A stretch of 64,000 bases of DNA. Origin: Tabrizicola sp. (lineage in GTDB: Bacteria; Pseudomonadota; Alphaproteobacteria; Rhodobacterales; Rhodobacteraceae). Shown here piece by piece: positions 8,272 through 17,125 of this stretch (its first letter is position 1; every line of letters begins with the position of its first letter). Location of the stretch: NCBI GenBank assembly GCA_016792685.1, contig JAEULQ010000066.1:26184-90183 (forward strand). The letters are read 5' to 3'. The translations under genes were made by a program, and so were the position numbers. Under the pieces are notes generated by a model. It saw nothing but the letters and a program-made list of their open reading frames with translations, made no database searches and was not told the origin of the DNA.

Positions 8272-9732
8272 TCAGGAGAGAATCGGGAAGGCGGGGCGGA
8301 AGATGTGCTCGGGCGCGGGGCGGCCCGGCGCCCGGTCGGCATGGATGGCGCGGGCCTTCAGGATCTGCCGGTCGGCGGCGCGCGTAAGCTCGGCCGGGTC
8401 GCTACCGATGACCTGGAAATCTGCCATGACCTCGCGCCCGTCGATGAAACTGGCGCAAAAGTCGCGCCCCGTGCCCGCCAGTGCCATGGCCTTGATCGGG
8501 TCCAGCACCTGGCCAAGGTGGAAGCCCGAAAGGTCGAACACCGCGATATCCGCCCGCGCGCCCGGCGCAAGTCGGCCAAGGTCGGAGCGGCCAAGGGCAT
8601 CGGCACCGCCAAGGGTCGCCGCGCGGTAGAAGTCGGCGGCCGTTGCGGGGCAGTCAGGTGTCATCAGGCGCGACAGCATCCGCCCAAGACGGATGTTTTC
8701 GACCATGTCCGCGGGATGCGTGTCGGTCCCCATGCCGAAACGGACGCCTGCCGCCAGGTAGCTGGCGAATGACGAAAGCGCCTCTCCGTCACGGCCGAAG
8801 ACCACCGGGCAATGGGCGACGGTCGCGCCCGAGGTCACCAGCCGCTTCATGTCCGCATCGCCTTTGGCACTAACCTGAGGATGGCCCGAGATATAGATCC
8901 CGTGTGGCAGGATCGCCCGTTCGGTCAAAAGGCCAAGGCTTTCCAGCCAGCCCAATGGGGTGTGGCCACGCAGGGACAGGACGGTTTCGAACTCATAGAC
9001 CGACTGGCAGCAATGCAGCCGCATCGGCACGCCGCTTTCGCGTTGCAGGGCAGCGGTGCGCTCCAGCACGCGTGGCATCTGGGTCTCGATCCGGTCGGGG
9101 GCGAGAAAGGCGCGGATGCGGCCCTGAGCGCGGCCTTCGAAATCGGCGATGAAACGGGCGGCATCGTCCAGCCCGGCCATCCCTTTCGCTTCGTCCCAGT
9201 GCTGGGCAAGGCTGCCGTCGGCGCGCTGATAGGTCAGGCCGGACATGTAGCAGGGGCCAAGATAGGCGCGGATGCCCATCTCCACGGCAATCGCCGCCAC
9301 CCCCGCCATCTCGTCATAGCTTTCAGCCCAGGCGCGGTAGAGCATCGAGGTGATCGGCATGGCCGTGGTGATGCCATTTCGGATCAGTTGAGTGAAGGCG
9401 TAGCGGTACTTGAAAAGCTCTTCCTCGGGCGAATAGGCCTCTTGCGGGCCGCGCCGTAAAGCGTCTTCGGTCCAGACGCGGCCAAGGTTTCGCCAGGGGC
9501 CGTTGTCGAAGGTCAGGACCTCGGTGTCCAGATCGCCCAAGGCGTCAAGGTCGATGAAACCGGGGCCGATCAGGGCCCGGCCATAGTCGATGCGGCGGTC
9601 AACCTTACCTTGGAAGTTGCGGCCCACGAATTCGATGGTCGGCCCTGAGAAGACGACCTCACCGCCCGGGATCAGTGCATGGTCGCCCTTGTGGAAACCC
9701 ACCACCCAATCGGCGCTCAGCAGCACCCGCAT
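8272..9732 (-). CDS. Amidohydrolase-superfamily deaminase-like protein lacking the first HxH motif
   Basis: 486 residues, of the chlorohydrolase/guanine deaminase (COG0402) type. Later metal/catalytic motifs are present: His in MRLHCCQSVYE, His in ATVAHCP and Asp in GMGTDTHPADM. At the end of the first strand, where relatives have PGFIDxHxH, this protein reads PGFIDLDALGDLD, so the metal-binding histidine pair is missing. It may bind metal differently or belong to a divergent subfamily. The start overlaps the upstream amidohydrolase TGA by one base. As the last gene of a transporter operon, it probably deaminates or hydrolyses an N-heterocycle; the substrate is unknown. Confidence 0.75.
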   Translation of the reverse strand: MRVLLSADWVVGFHKGDHALIPGGEVVFSGPTIEFVGRNFQGKVDRRIDYGRALIGPGFIDLDALGDLDTEVLTFDNGPWRNLGRVWTEDALRRGPQEAYSPEEELFKYRYAFTQLIRNGITTAMPITSMLYRAWAESYDEMAGVAAIAVEMGIRAYLGPCYMSGLTYQRADGSLAQHWDEAKGMAGLDDAARFIADFEGRAQGRIRAFLAPDRIETQMPRVLERTAALQRESGVPMRLHCCQSVYEFETVLSLRGHTPLGWLESLGLLTERAILPHGIYISGHPQVSAKGDADMKRLVTSGATVAHCPVVFGRDGEALSSFASYLAAGVRFGMGTDTHPADMVENIRLGRMLSRLMTPDCPATAADFYRAATLGGADALGRSDLGRLAPGARADIAVFDLSGFHLGQVLDPIKAMALAGTGRDFCASFIDGREVMADFQVIGSDPAELTRAADRQILKARAIHADRAPGRPAPEHIFRPAFPILS

Positions 9733-10898
9733 CAGACCAGCCGCCCGTCCTCGGCCACCAGGCGCCCGGCTCGGACCACGCGGCGGGCGGATGGGCGGCG
9801 GCAGACCGCATCGCCCGGTGTTTCGGCATCGACCATCAGGAAATCGGCACGGCAACCGGGGGCGAGGCCGTAACTGCCAAGACCGATGGCGCGGGCGGCG
9901 TGGTGGGTGGCGCAATCCAGTGCCAGCGCGAACTCGCTGTCGCGGCCCCAGTCGTATTTGTAGGCCACGAAGAAGGCCCGCTCCAGCATGTCGCCATTGC
10001 CGACGGGCGACCAGCTGTCGCGGATGCCGTCCGAGCCGCAGCAGACAGTGACGCCCATTTCGGTCAGGGCCTGCACCGGCGGGATCGGGGTTTCTGCAGG
10101 GGCCGAGGTCATCAGGGATATCCCCAGATCGGCCAGACGGCGGCCGATCCTTTCCAGATGCCAGGCGGGGATCATGCCCAGGCAATAGGCGTGGCTGATC
10201 ATCACGCGACCCCGAAGCCCGGAACCTTGTGTGTAATCGGCAATACGTTCGATCTGCCAGGCGCCAAGCTCTCCCTTGTCGTGCAGGTGGATGTCTAGGC
10301 CCGCGCCGAATTCCTCGGCCATGGCGAAGATCAGGCGCAACTGCCCGTCCGGGTCGCCGTCAATGCCTGCCGGGTCAAGGCCGCCCACGGTTTCAACGCC
10401 CATCCGCATCGCCTCGCGCATCAGGTCGGCCGTGCCCGGACGGCACAAAAGCCCGGTCTGCGGAAAGGCCACGAATTGCATGCCGATCCGGTCGGCCCAG
10501 ACCTTACGCAGCTCCAGCATCGCCTGAACATGTTTCACCCCGATGTCGGGGGCCACGTCGATATGGCTGCGGATGGCCGTCGTGCCATAGGCCAGCATCC
10601 GCTCCAGCAGCCCACCCGCCCGCACCGAAATCGGCGTGGTCTGGGCAGCCAGCACGCGGCGTTCGTTGTCGATGTAATCGCGCAGCGCCGGCCCGGCAGA
10701 GGTTGCCATCCAGGGCTGGCCAAACAGTGTCTTGTCCAGATGGACATGCGGCTCGACAAAGGCGGGCATCAAAAGACGCCCGCCACCGTCCACATCGGGG
10801 GTACCAGCCAGTGCGGGCCCGATCTCGGCGATCTTGCCGCCCTTGCAGCGGACCGAAACGGGCTGGCCCTTGGCGTCGCGCAAATTCGAATAGAGCAT
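9732..10898 (-). CDS. Cytosine deaminase-like amidohydrolase
   Basis: 388 residues. All mononuclear-metal motifs of the CodA-type amidohydrolase family are visible: HxH in EPHVHLDK, His in DIHLHDKGE, His in MISHAYCLG and Asp in CGSDGIRDSWSP. CodA-like enzymes deaminate or hydrolyse C-N bonds in rings such as cytosine, isocytosine or triazine derivatives, but specificity cannot be read from sequence. It is co-transcribed after the PotD-like protein gene and overlaps the next amidohydrolase by one base, so the imported compound is likely its substrate or a precursor. Confidence 0.85.
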   Translation of the reverse strand: MLYSNLRDAKGQPVSVRCKGGKIAEIGPALAGTPDVDGGGRLLMPAFVEPHVHLDKTLFGQPWMATSAGPALRDYIDNERRVLAAQTTPISVRAGGLLERMLAYGTTAIRSHIDVAPDIGVKHVQAMLELRKVWADRIGMQFVAFPQTGLLCRPGTADLMREAMRMGVETVGGLDPAGIDGDPDGQLRLIFAMAEEFGAGLDIHLHDKGELGAWQIERIADYTQGSGLRGRVMISHAYCLGMIPAWHLERIGRRLADLGISLMTSAPAETPIPPVQALTEMGVTVCCGSDGIRDSWSPVGNGDMLERAFFVAYKYDWGRDSEFALALDCATHHAARAIGLGSYGLAPGCRADFLMVDAETPGDAVCRRPSARRVVRAGRLVAEDGRLV

Positions 10899-10918
10899 TT
10901 CGACCCCCCGAAGGAAAC

Positions 10919-10936
10919 GCGGGCCCGAAGGCCCGC
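10919..10936 (-). terminator. GC-rich hairpin between transporter and amidohydrolase genes
   Basis: A perfect 7-bp stem, GCGGGCC/GGCCCGC, lies in the 46-base gap between the PotD-like gene and the cytosine deaminase-like gene. Its four-base loop reads TTCG on the minus strand, a very stable tetraloop. The following GTTTCC is only weakly T-rich. It may attenuate transcription or protect the 3' end of the binding-protein message, which is usually needed in excess. Confidence 0.6.
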
Positions 10937-10944
10937 GCCTGATG

Positions 10945-11988
10945 TTACCCTTTCAGACGGGTCCAGATCTTGTCACGCAGTTCCTGCGCGGCTGGGCTGC
11001 AGACGTCGGTCGGGACCAGTCGGTCGGCGAATTCGGGAGGCATGTTGACCGATTCCGCGTTCTTCCAGCGGTCCTCCAGGTACTCCGAGCTTTCGATCGA
11101 GTTGGCATAGGCGATGCCGTTTGTCACCGCCGCCGCATTTTCCGGCGCCATCATCCAGTTGATGAAGGTCTTGGCATTCTCGGGATGCGGCGCCCCCACC
11201 GGCATGGCGAAGTTGTCGCGGAACATCGGCGTGCCTTCCTTGGGGTAGATGAAGCGCACGGTGTCCTTGATCTCATGCGCCCGCGCGGTAGCCCCCGACC
11301 ACAGGTGATGCATCGCCACCTCGCCCGAGGCCATGCGGTCGACCGTGCTGTCGGCCGAATACATCTTCAGCTTTGGCTTTTGCGCTTCGAGCAGCGCGAA
11401 AATCTTGGCCGCGTCGTCATTGCTTTCGGTGCATTGCGGCAGGCCCAGATAGATCGCTGCGGCCTGAATCATCTCGCTGCCGATGTCGAGGGCGGCAATC
11501 TTGCCCTCAAGTTCCGCCGGGGGTTCAAAGAAGACGCCCCAGCTTTGTTCCAGCTCGCCACCCGTGACCTGGGCGCTGTCATAGGCGATGCCGGTCACGC
11601 CCCAGGTGTAGGGCGCAGTATAGACGCGACCGGGGTCGAATTCGGGGTCCTTGAAGGCCTCTTTCACATATTGGAAGTTCGACATCTCGGTCGCGTTGAT
11701 CGGCTGGAGGAGACCGTCCTTGATCATGCCCGCGACCACATAGTCGGTCGGCACGATCACGTCATAGGCCGCACCGCCCGCCTGCAGTTTGGCGATCAGG
11801 GTTTCGTTGCTGTCATAGCCGTCCTGGATGACCTTGATCCCGGTCTCGGCCTCGAACTTGGCCAGAAGCTCCGGCGGGTAGTAATCGGTCCAGTTGTAGA
11901 AGTAGAGCACCTTCTCTTCTTCCGACCAAGCCGCACCCGCGACGGTGAAGGCTAGGATGGAGGCAGTCAGAAATCCATTCCATTTCAT
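10945..11988 (-). CDS. PotD/PotF-type periplasmic substrate-binding protein
   Basis: 347 residues with a signal peptide (positive MKWNG, hydrophobic core, cleavage near AAWSEEE). The mature start EKVLYFYNWTDYYPPELLAKF is characteristic of spermidine/putrescine-type binding proteins. Further family marks are DVIVPTDYVVAGM and RFIYPKEGTPMF. It delivers substrate to the adjacent PotBC-like permeases. Although the family is named for polyamines, members bind diverse cationic or zwitterionic nitrogen compounds, and downstream genes suggest an N-heterocycle. A good ribosome binding site (GGGGAG) precedes the start. Confidence 0.88.
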   Translation of the reverse strand: MKWNGFLTASILAFTVAGAAWSEEEKVLYFYNWTDYYPPELLAKFEAETGIKVIQDGYDSNETLIAKLQAGGAAYDVIVPTDYVVAGMIKDGLLQPINATEMSNFQYVKEAFKDPEFDPGRVYTAPYTWGVTGIAYDSAQVTGGELEQSWGVFFEPPAELEGKIAALDIGSEMIQAAAIYLGLPQCTESNDDAAKIFALLEAQKPKLKMYSADSTVDRMASGEVAMHHLWSGATARAHEIKDTVRFIYPKEGTPMFRDNFAMPVGAPHPENAKTFINWMMAPENAAAVTNGIAYANSIESSEYLEDRWKNAESVNMPPEFADRLVPTDVCSPAAQELRDKIWTRLKG

Positions 11989-12012
11989 TGGTTTAACTCC
12001 CCTGTTGTTGGC

Positions 12013-12786
12013 TTACCGGCGCATCTTGCCGAGAAGGAATGAGGTGACGACCAGCGCCACCGAGACGATCAGCATGATGGTGGAGATTGCGTTGATTTCC
12101 GGCGTGATCCCGGCCCGGATGGCCGAAAAGATATAGACCGGCAGTGTCGTAGACCCCGGTCCCGACAGGAAGAACGAGGTCAGGAAATCATCAAGGCTGG
12201 TGACAAAGGCGAGCGTGAAACCCGCCATGATCCCGGGCCAGAGCAGCGGCAGCGTCACCCGGCGGAAGGTGACGAAGCGGTTGGCGTAAAGATCCTGCGC
12301 GGCCTCTTCCAGGCTGGGGTTCATGCCCTCCAGCCGGGCTTTGATCGGCAGGTAGGCAAAGGGGATGCAAAAGGCGATATGGGCGGGGATCATCGCGGTC
12401 AGGCCCATGTCGATGCCGATGCCGACAAACAGCATCAGGGTGGCCACCGCCACTACGACCTCGGGCAGGATCAGGGGCGCGTTCAGCACCGCCTCGACCA
12501 GTCCCGCACCACGAAAGCGCGACTTCATGCCTAGTGCTGCGGCCAGTGCCAGCAGGGTCGCGCCAATCCCGGCCGCCGTGGCCAGCACCAGCGAGTTCCA
12601 GGTCGCATCGCGGATCGAGGGGTTCACCAGGATCTTCCGATACCAGTCCAGCGAGGTCTCCGACCAGACCGTCGCCGTGCGGTTGGCGTTGAAGCTGTAG
12701 ACGATCAGCACCACCACCGGCACATAAAGATAGACCAGCACGGCAAGGCTGATTTCGCGGGTCAGGGGTAGACGGCGCAGGTTCAT
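12013..12786 (-). CDS. ABC transporter permease, PotC type
   Basis: 257 residues with about six hydrophobic segments (first in AVLVYLYVPVVVLIVYSF). The binding-protein-dependent transport signature for ATPase contact appears as LEEAAQDLYANRFVTFRRVTLP. The FNANRTATVW after the first helix is typical of PotC. The gene overlaps the PotB-like gene by four bases, and the binding protein follows after 24 bases. It forms the inner-membrane channel with its partner; the substrate is unassigned. Confidence 0.88.
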   Translation of the reverse strand: MNLRRLPLTREISLAVLVYLYVPVVVLIVYSFNANRTATVWSETSLDWYRKILVNPSIRDATWNSLVLATAAGIGATLLALAAALGMKSRFRGAGLVEAVLNAPLILPEVVVAVATLMLFVGIGIDMGLTAMIPAHIAFCIPFAYLPIKARLEGMNPSLEEAAQDLYANRFVTFRRVTLPLLWPGIMAGFTLAFVTSLDDFLTSFFLSGPGSTTLPVYIFSAIRAGITPEINAISTIMLIVSVALVVTSFLLGKMRR

Positions 12787-13670
12787 GTCTTGCGCTCCTG
12801 CCGGTTCTTCCAGATCGCGATGCCCATCAGAACCAGCATCATCAGCGCCAGCAGTACGACCGAGATCGCCGCGCCAAAGGGCCAGTTCCGCGACTGGCCG
12901 AATTGCAGCTGGATCAGGTTGCCCATCATCATCGACTTGCCGCCGCCCAGGATGGCGGCCGTGACAAAGGACCCAAGGCTCGGGATGAAGACCAGCATCG
13001 ACCCGGCGATGATCCCGGGCATGGCGAGCGGCACGATGACCCGCGTCAGCGCGCGGCGGCGGTTGGCGCCAAGGTCATAGGCGGCCTCTAGTAGCCGCCA
13101 GTCGAATTTCTCGAACCCGGCATAGATCGGCAGGATCATGAAGGGCAGGAAGGAATAGACAAGGCCGATCAGGATGGCCGCGTCATTGTACAAAAGCTGC
13201 ACCGGCCCGAAGGGCCAGACCGCATTGGCGGCCTTCGACACTGCCCCGTCTTCCCGCAGGATGATCAGCCAGGCGTAGTTGCGGACCAGAAGGTTGGTCC
13301 AGAACGGGATGGTGATCAGAAGCACGGCAATGTCGCGCGCACCCCGCGACAGGCTCGACATCCAAAGCGCGACCGGCAGGCCAAGGGCCACGCAGATCAC
13401 CGTCGTCGCCGCCGCCTGCCAGACTGACCGCCACAGGATCGACAGGTACGTCGGGTTGAAGAGAAGCGTGCCGTCGAAATCCTCTTCCCAGATCAGCTTG
13501 GTGTAGTTGGCGAAGGAGGGGGCTGACTGCCAATCCACCCCGATCGTCGCCCCCCGCCCCAGAAGCGACACCCAGGCCATGATGCCAAGGGGCACGCCAA
13601 CCAGGATCAGGACCACCAGAAGGGCAGGCCCAACCAGCCCGGCTCGGCGGAAGGGCGAGGTCGCGCTCAT
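12783..13670 (-). CDS. ABC transporter permease, PotB type
   Basis: 295 residues, inner membrane. Six transmembrane helices are likely, starting with [20 protein letters not shown]. The EAA motif for coupling to the ATPase is [27 protein letters not shown]. The periplasmic loop after helix 1 is long, as in PotB/PotH. The start overlaps the end of the ATPase gene by four bases and the end overlaps the PotC-like start by four bases, a tight ABC operon. Confidence 0.88.
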   Translation of the reverse strand: MSATSPFRRAGLVGPALLVVLILVGVPLGIMAWVSLLGRGATIGVDWQSAPSFANYTKLIWEEDFDGTLLFNPTYLSILWRSVWQAAATTVICVALGLPVALWMSSLSRGARDIAVLLITIPFWTNLLVRNYAWLIILREDGAVSKAANAVWPFGPVQLLYNDAAILIGLVYSFLPFMILPIYAGFEKFDWRLLEAAYDLGANRRRALTRVIVPLAMPGIIAGSMLVFIPSLGSFVTAAILGGGKSMMMGNLIQLQFGQSRNWPFGAAISVVLLALMMLVLMGIAIWKNRQERKT

Positions 13671-14722
13671 GCCGCGAAGACCTGCAACGCGTCGGACGGC
13701 AGGTGCAGCGACACTTGCGCCCCGATCTCGGGCAGGTTGGCGCTGGCTGCACGCAACAGGAAAGGTGCGCCATTGGCCAGACGGAGCTGGAGAATTGTCG
13801 CGGTGCCCAGATAGGCGGCATGGGTGACCTCGGCGGGCAGCGCGCCGCTCTGCGCCAGCGCGGCGCGTTCGGGCCGGATGGCGACGGTGACCCGCGCGCC
13901 CGGGGTCTGATCGGCGGCAACCGCAATCTCGGCCCCGCAGTCCAGCCGCACCCGGCCGGGACCGGAGACCTGACCGTCCAGAAGATTGATCTCGCCAATG
14001 AAGTCGGCCACGAAGCGATGCGCCGGGCGTTCATAGATCGTGCGCGGGGTGTCCAGCTGCAGGATGCGCCCGCCCTGCATCACCGCGATGCGGTCGGACA
14101 GAGTCAGCGCCTCTTCCTGGTCATGGGTCACAAAGACAAAGGTGATGCCTGCCTCGGTCTGCAGCTGCTTCAGCTCGATCTGCATTTCCTTGCGCAGCTT
14201 CAGATCCAGCGCCGACAGGGGTTCGTCCAGCAGCAGCACCTTTGGCCGTGGGGCCAGGGCCCGGGCCAGTGCCACCCGCTGTTGCTGGCCGCCTGAAAGT
14301 TCCGACGGCTTGCGCGCCGCGAAGCTCCCCATCCGGACCATCTCCAGCGCCTCGCCCGCGCGGCGGCGGACTTCGGCGGCCGAGAGGTTCTGCATCTCAA
14401 GCGCAAAAGCCACGTTCTGCGCGACGGTCAGGTGCGGGAACAGCGCGTAGTTCTGGAATACCGTGTTTACCGGGCGCTGGAAGGGCGGCAGGTGATCAAT
14501 CCGTGCGCCTTCGATTGCGATGCTGCCGCTGTCCAGTTCTTCGAAGCCTGCGATCAGCCGAAGAAGCGTGGTCTTGCCGCAGCCGGAGGGACCAAGCAGC
14601 GTGAAAAATTCCCGCGCGCCGATTTCAACCGATACGTCGTGCAACACCCGGATGGCGGCATCGCCGCGGCCGAAGCTTTTCGAGACGGACTGGACCGTGA
14701 TGGCCGACGGTGCGTTGGTCAT
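13667..14722 (-). CDS. ABC transporter ATP-binding protein, PotA type
   Basis: 351 residues. Walker A is GPSGCGKTT (about residue 40), the ABC signature is [15 protein letters not shown], Walker B is [11 protein letters not shown], and the H-loop is [15 protein letters not shown]-terminal TOBE-like region of about 100 residues follows, as in PotA and other CUT-type ATPases. The start MTNAPSAIT at 14722 was preferred over an in-frame ATG at 14740 because it lies closer to the conserved first strand. It is the first gene of the transporter group, directly downstream of GntR and the repeated ATTGCATGC-type motifs. Confidence 0.88.
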   Translation of the reverse strand: MTNAPSAITVQSVSKSFGRGDAAIRVLHDVSVEIGAREFFTLLGPSGCGKTTLLRLIAGFEELDSGSIAIEGARIDHLPPFQRPVNTVFQNYALFPHLTVAQNVAFALEMQNLSAAEVRRRAGEALEMVRMGSFAARKPSELSGGQQQRVALARALAPRPKVLLLDEPLSALDLKLRKEMQIELKQLQTEAGITFVFVTHDQEEALTLSDRIAVMQGGRILQLDTPRTIYERPAHRFVADFIGEINLLDGQVSGPGRVRLDCGAEIAVAADQTPGARVTVAIRPERAALAQSGALPAEVTHAAYLGTATILQLRLANGAPFLLRAASANLPEIGAQVSLHLPSDALQVFAA

Positions 14723-14780
14723 TCTGCTTCCCCGGGGCAATAGGGGGATCGTCAGGCATTGCGGGCCGGCTTGTCAAGAT

Positions 14781-14815
14781 CGCATGCAATCTTCGCATGC
14801 AATTATTGCGAATGC
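14781..14815. promoter_or_regulatory. Candidate GntR operator before the transporter operon
   Basis: Two direct copies of CGCATGCAAT (14781-14790 and 14794-14803) are followed by an inverted partial copy ATTGCGAATGC (14805-14815). GCAATTATTGC across the junction is itself a palindrome. The array lies between the GntR stop and the PotA-like start, in the probable transporter promoter. A related element, GCATACAAT...ATTGCACGC, precedes the flavin reductase gene at 16988-17016. FCD-type GntR proteins often bind short dyads of this ATTGTATGC-like kind. Binding is inferred. Confidence 0.5.
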
Positions 14816-14823
14816 CTGCGCAC

Positions 14824-15540
14824 TCAGGCTGTGTCGATTTCCCGCGCATAGGCCGAGAGGACCTCGCGGATGTCCTTCTCGACCCGCGAATTCAGAAGCG
14901 CGCGGCTGGCAACCTCGGCCAGGTGCTGGTCCATCAGCGCGGCTGCCTCATCCAGCTTTCCGGAGATCAGCGCCTCGACGATGGCGGAATGTTCGCGTGC
15001 GCCGCAGTCGGCGGAATGTGGGCGGCCATACATCGCCAGGACCAGCGAGCACCGCGAAACGGTTTCGGTCACATAGCGCAGAAGCAAAGCGTTTCCTGTC
15101 AGCTGCGCCAGCGTCAAGTGAAACTCGCCCGCCAGACGGATGGCTTCCGCGTCGTTTCGGGCGGCAAGTGCGGCTTCGCGGCCGACCATGTCGCGCAGGC
15201 GCGATGCGGTGGCGGCGTCTATCTTCCCGGCAAGTTCCAGCACCATGGCCCGCTCAAGGGCGCGACGGACCGTAAAGATGCCGCGGCCGTCCTCCAGCGA
15301 GGGATTGGCAACGAAAGCCCCCCGGTTGGGGATCAGATCGACCAGCCCCTCGACCGCCAGGCGCCCGAGAGCCTCACGCGCAATGGTGCGCGAGGTTCCG
15401 AAGCTGTCGCCGATCGCATCCTCGGGCAGGCGCGAACCTGGGGCCAGCCGTTGCTCGATGATCGCGTTGCGCAGCGCGTGGTGGACCTTTTCAGTGCGGG
15501 TGCGCGGGGTGCCTGAAGATTTCGCTCGTTCCGGGGCCAT
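14824..15540 (-). CDS. GntR-family regulator (FCD/FadR-like)
   Basis: 238 residues. The N-terminal winged HTH is at about residues 15-80 (LRNAIIEQRLAPGSRLPEDAIG, then TSRTIAREALGRLAVEGLVDLIPNRG). An all-helical FCD ligand domain follows, with metal-type histidines in GEFHLTLA and MDQHLAE. The start at 15540 gives a normal family length. It sits between the racemase and the PotA-like gene on the same strand, so it probably controls both flanking groups through the repeated ATTGyATGC elements. The effector is unknown but is likely the transported compound or an intermediate. Confidence 0.85.
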   Translation of the reverse strand: MAPERAKSSGTPRTRTEKVHHALRNAIIEQRLAPGSRLPEDAIGDSFGTSRTIAREALGRLAVEGLVDLIPNRGAFVANPSLEDGRGIFTVRRALERAMVLELAGKIDAATASRLRDMVGREAALAARNDAEAIRLAGEFHLTLAQLTGNALLLRYVTETVSRCSLVLAMYGRPHSADCGAREHSAIVEALISGKLDEAAALMDQHLAEVASRALLNSRVEKDIREVLSAYAREIDTA

Positions 15541-15586
15541 GATGCTTCCTTGACTGGCCTTAGCATGCGCCACGCTGCAGGCAGGC

Positions 15587-16312
15587 TCAAGCCAGCTTGT
15601 CAGCCGACTTGTCGCGTGGATAGGCGAGCGACCCGGCCTTCGAGGTCGCAAAGCCGCCGCCGGCCAGGGCCTCGGCCAACTTGACTGCCGCCACAACGCC
15701 GTCAATCACTGGCAGGCCCAGGGTTTCCGACAGGTTCGCGCACATCTCGGCCATGCCGGCGCAGCCCAGAATGATCGCCTCGGCGCCATCTTCCGCTATG
15801 GCCTTGCGGCCTTCGGCAACCAGCCGCGAAAAAGCCAGGTCATGTGCGGACTCCAGCGCAAGTACCGGAAGATCAACGGATCTTACCCTTCGGCAGGCAT
15901 GGCCCGCGCCATAGGCCTGCACCAGATCCTCGATCACCGGAACCGAACGGGGCAGAGTCGTTATGATGCTGAAGCGGGCCGAAATCAGCATGGCGACCTG
16001 CAGGGCCGATTGCGCGATCCCAAGGACGGGCGCGCGGGCAACCTCACGCGCGGCCAGAAGGCCAGGATCGTCAAAGCAGGCAATGATGATGGCTGAAGGA
16101 GGCGTATCGCTTCGTTCGGCGACCCGGATGGCGGCCAGCATCGGCGGAACGGCAAGGGCCGCGTCCGCGTGCCCCTCGACCGAGGCCGGGGCCGGATCTG
16201 TCCCCGTCACGGCCGTGATGGCCGTCGATTGCAGCGCGGACTTTCGCGCCGCCACCGCGATGGTTTCGGTCATCGAGGCCGTGCTGTTCGGGTTCAGGAT
16301 CAACAGGTTCAT
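15587..16312 (-). CDS. Asp/Glu/hydantoin racemase-family protein
   Basis: 241 residues. The start MNLLILNPNSTASMTE is diagnostic of hydantoin and allantoin racemases. The two catalytic cysteines are visible in IIIACFDDPGL (about residue 85) and ILGCAGMAEM (about residue 185); they act as the two-base pair that inverts a stereocentre next to a ring carbonyl. Together with two ring amidohydrolases in the same block, this suggests catabolism of a hydantoin-, dihydropyrimidine- or allantoin-like compound. The start overlaps the flavin reductase stop by four bases. Confidence 0.85.
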   Translation of the reverse strand: MNLLILNPNSTASMTETIAVAARKSALQSTAITAVTGTDPAPASVEGHADAALAVPPMLAAIRVAERSDTPPSAIIIACFDDPGLLAAREVARAPVLGIAQSALQVAMLISARFSIITTLPRSVPVIEDLVQAYGAGHACRRVRSVDLPVLALESAHDLAFSRLVAEGRKAIAEDGAEAIILGCAGMAEMCANLSETLGLPVIDGVVAAVKLAEALAGGGFATSKAGSLAYPRDKSADKLA

Positions 16313-16953
16313 TTCGCAAGACCCGCAAGGAACTCGGCCTCGGCGGCCGCCATTTCGGTAGACTTCTTCAACTGGAACTGGCGGTCCGGGATGATGTAAT
16401 TGTCGGCATGAAGCCGGGCGAGCGGTTGATAGACCTCGGGCACCACATAACGGCCAGCTGCATCCAGACAATCGTCGCGGACATGCATCTGCACCACGCG
16501 GCCCAGCACGATGGCGCGGCCGGGATAGTCGATGATCTGCTCGACGACACATTCCATCGCGCAGGGGCTTTCGGCAACGCGCGAGGCATTGACCTGCAGC
16601 GCCGGCTTCGCGGTAAGTCCGGCCAGTTTCAGTTCGTCGACCTCGGGCGCAAGGGCGGTGCTGCAGATGATCATCTGCTTGGCCAAGCCCTGATCCACCA
16701 TGTTCACGACGAATTCGCCCGTCCGGCGAAGATTGGCCGTCGTGTCCTTCTCGACGCCGCCAGATCGGCCCTGGATGCCCAAGATCAGGATCGGCGGCTC
16801 TTGCGCGAAGACGTTGAAAAAGCTCATCGGAGCGGCGTTGTCGTGACCGGACGGCGCGCGCGTGGTGACCAGGGCGATCGGTCTGGGCACAACGAAGGCG
16901 GTCAGCAGACGGTAGCGGTCGGCTGCCTGCAGGTTTCTGAAATCAAACTCCAT
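16309..16953 (-). CDS. Flavin reductase-like (FMN-binding split-barrel) protein
   Basis: 214 residues of the flavin reductase-like/DIM6 family. Visible features are PRPIALVTTRAPSGHDNAAPMSFFNVF near the N-terminus (flavin contact), FVVNMVDQGLAKQM, and ESPCAMECVVEQI in the middle. Members bind FMN and either reduce it for a partner monooxygenase or have other flavin roles; no monooxygenase is next to it here. It is the first gene of the block and shares a four-base overlap with the racemase gene. The promoter region upstream contains a likely GntR site. Confidence 0.82.
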   Translation of the reverse strand: MEFDFRNLQAADRYRLLTAFVVPRPIALVTTRAPSGHDNAAPMSFFNVFAQEPPILILGIQGRSGGVEKDTTANLRRTGEFVVNMVDQGLAKQMIICSTALAPEVDELKLAGLTAKPALQVNASRVAESPCAMECVVEQIIDYPGRAIVLGRVVQMHVRDDCLDAAGRYVVPEVYQPLARLHADNYIIPDRQFQLKKSTEMAAAEAEFLAGLAK

Positions 16954-16987
16954 CGCCGAGCCAGCCCCAAGACTTGCGTTCACTATA

Positions 16988-17016
16988 GCATACAATCCAC
17001 TAATTATATTGCACGC
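16988..17016. promoter_or_regulatory. Candidate GntR operator before the flavin reductase operon
   Basis: GCATACAAT (16988-16996) and inverted ATTGCACGC (17008-17016) form an imperfect dyad in a notably AT-rich patch. They lie 35-63 bases upstream of the flavin reductase start. The half-sites match those repeated before the PotA-like gene. The rest of the 172-base gap (16954-17125) shows no gene. Confidence 0.45.
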
Positions 17017-17125
17017 AAAATGTAAAGATCGTTGCTGTGCTGCGATGCCGGTTCCAATCCAGCAGCCTTGATCGTCGGGCGCGGACGAACGCTTCCAGCG
17101 GCCTCTGTCCGACACCTCGCGGTGA

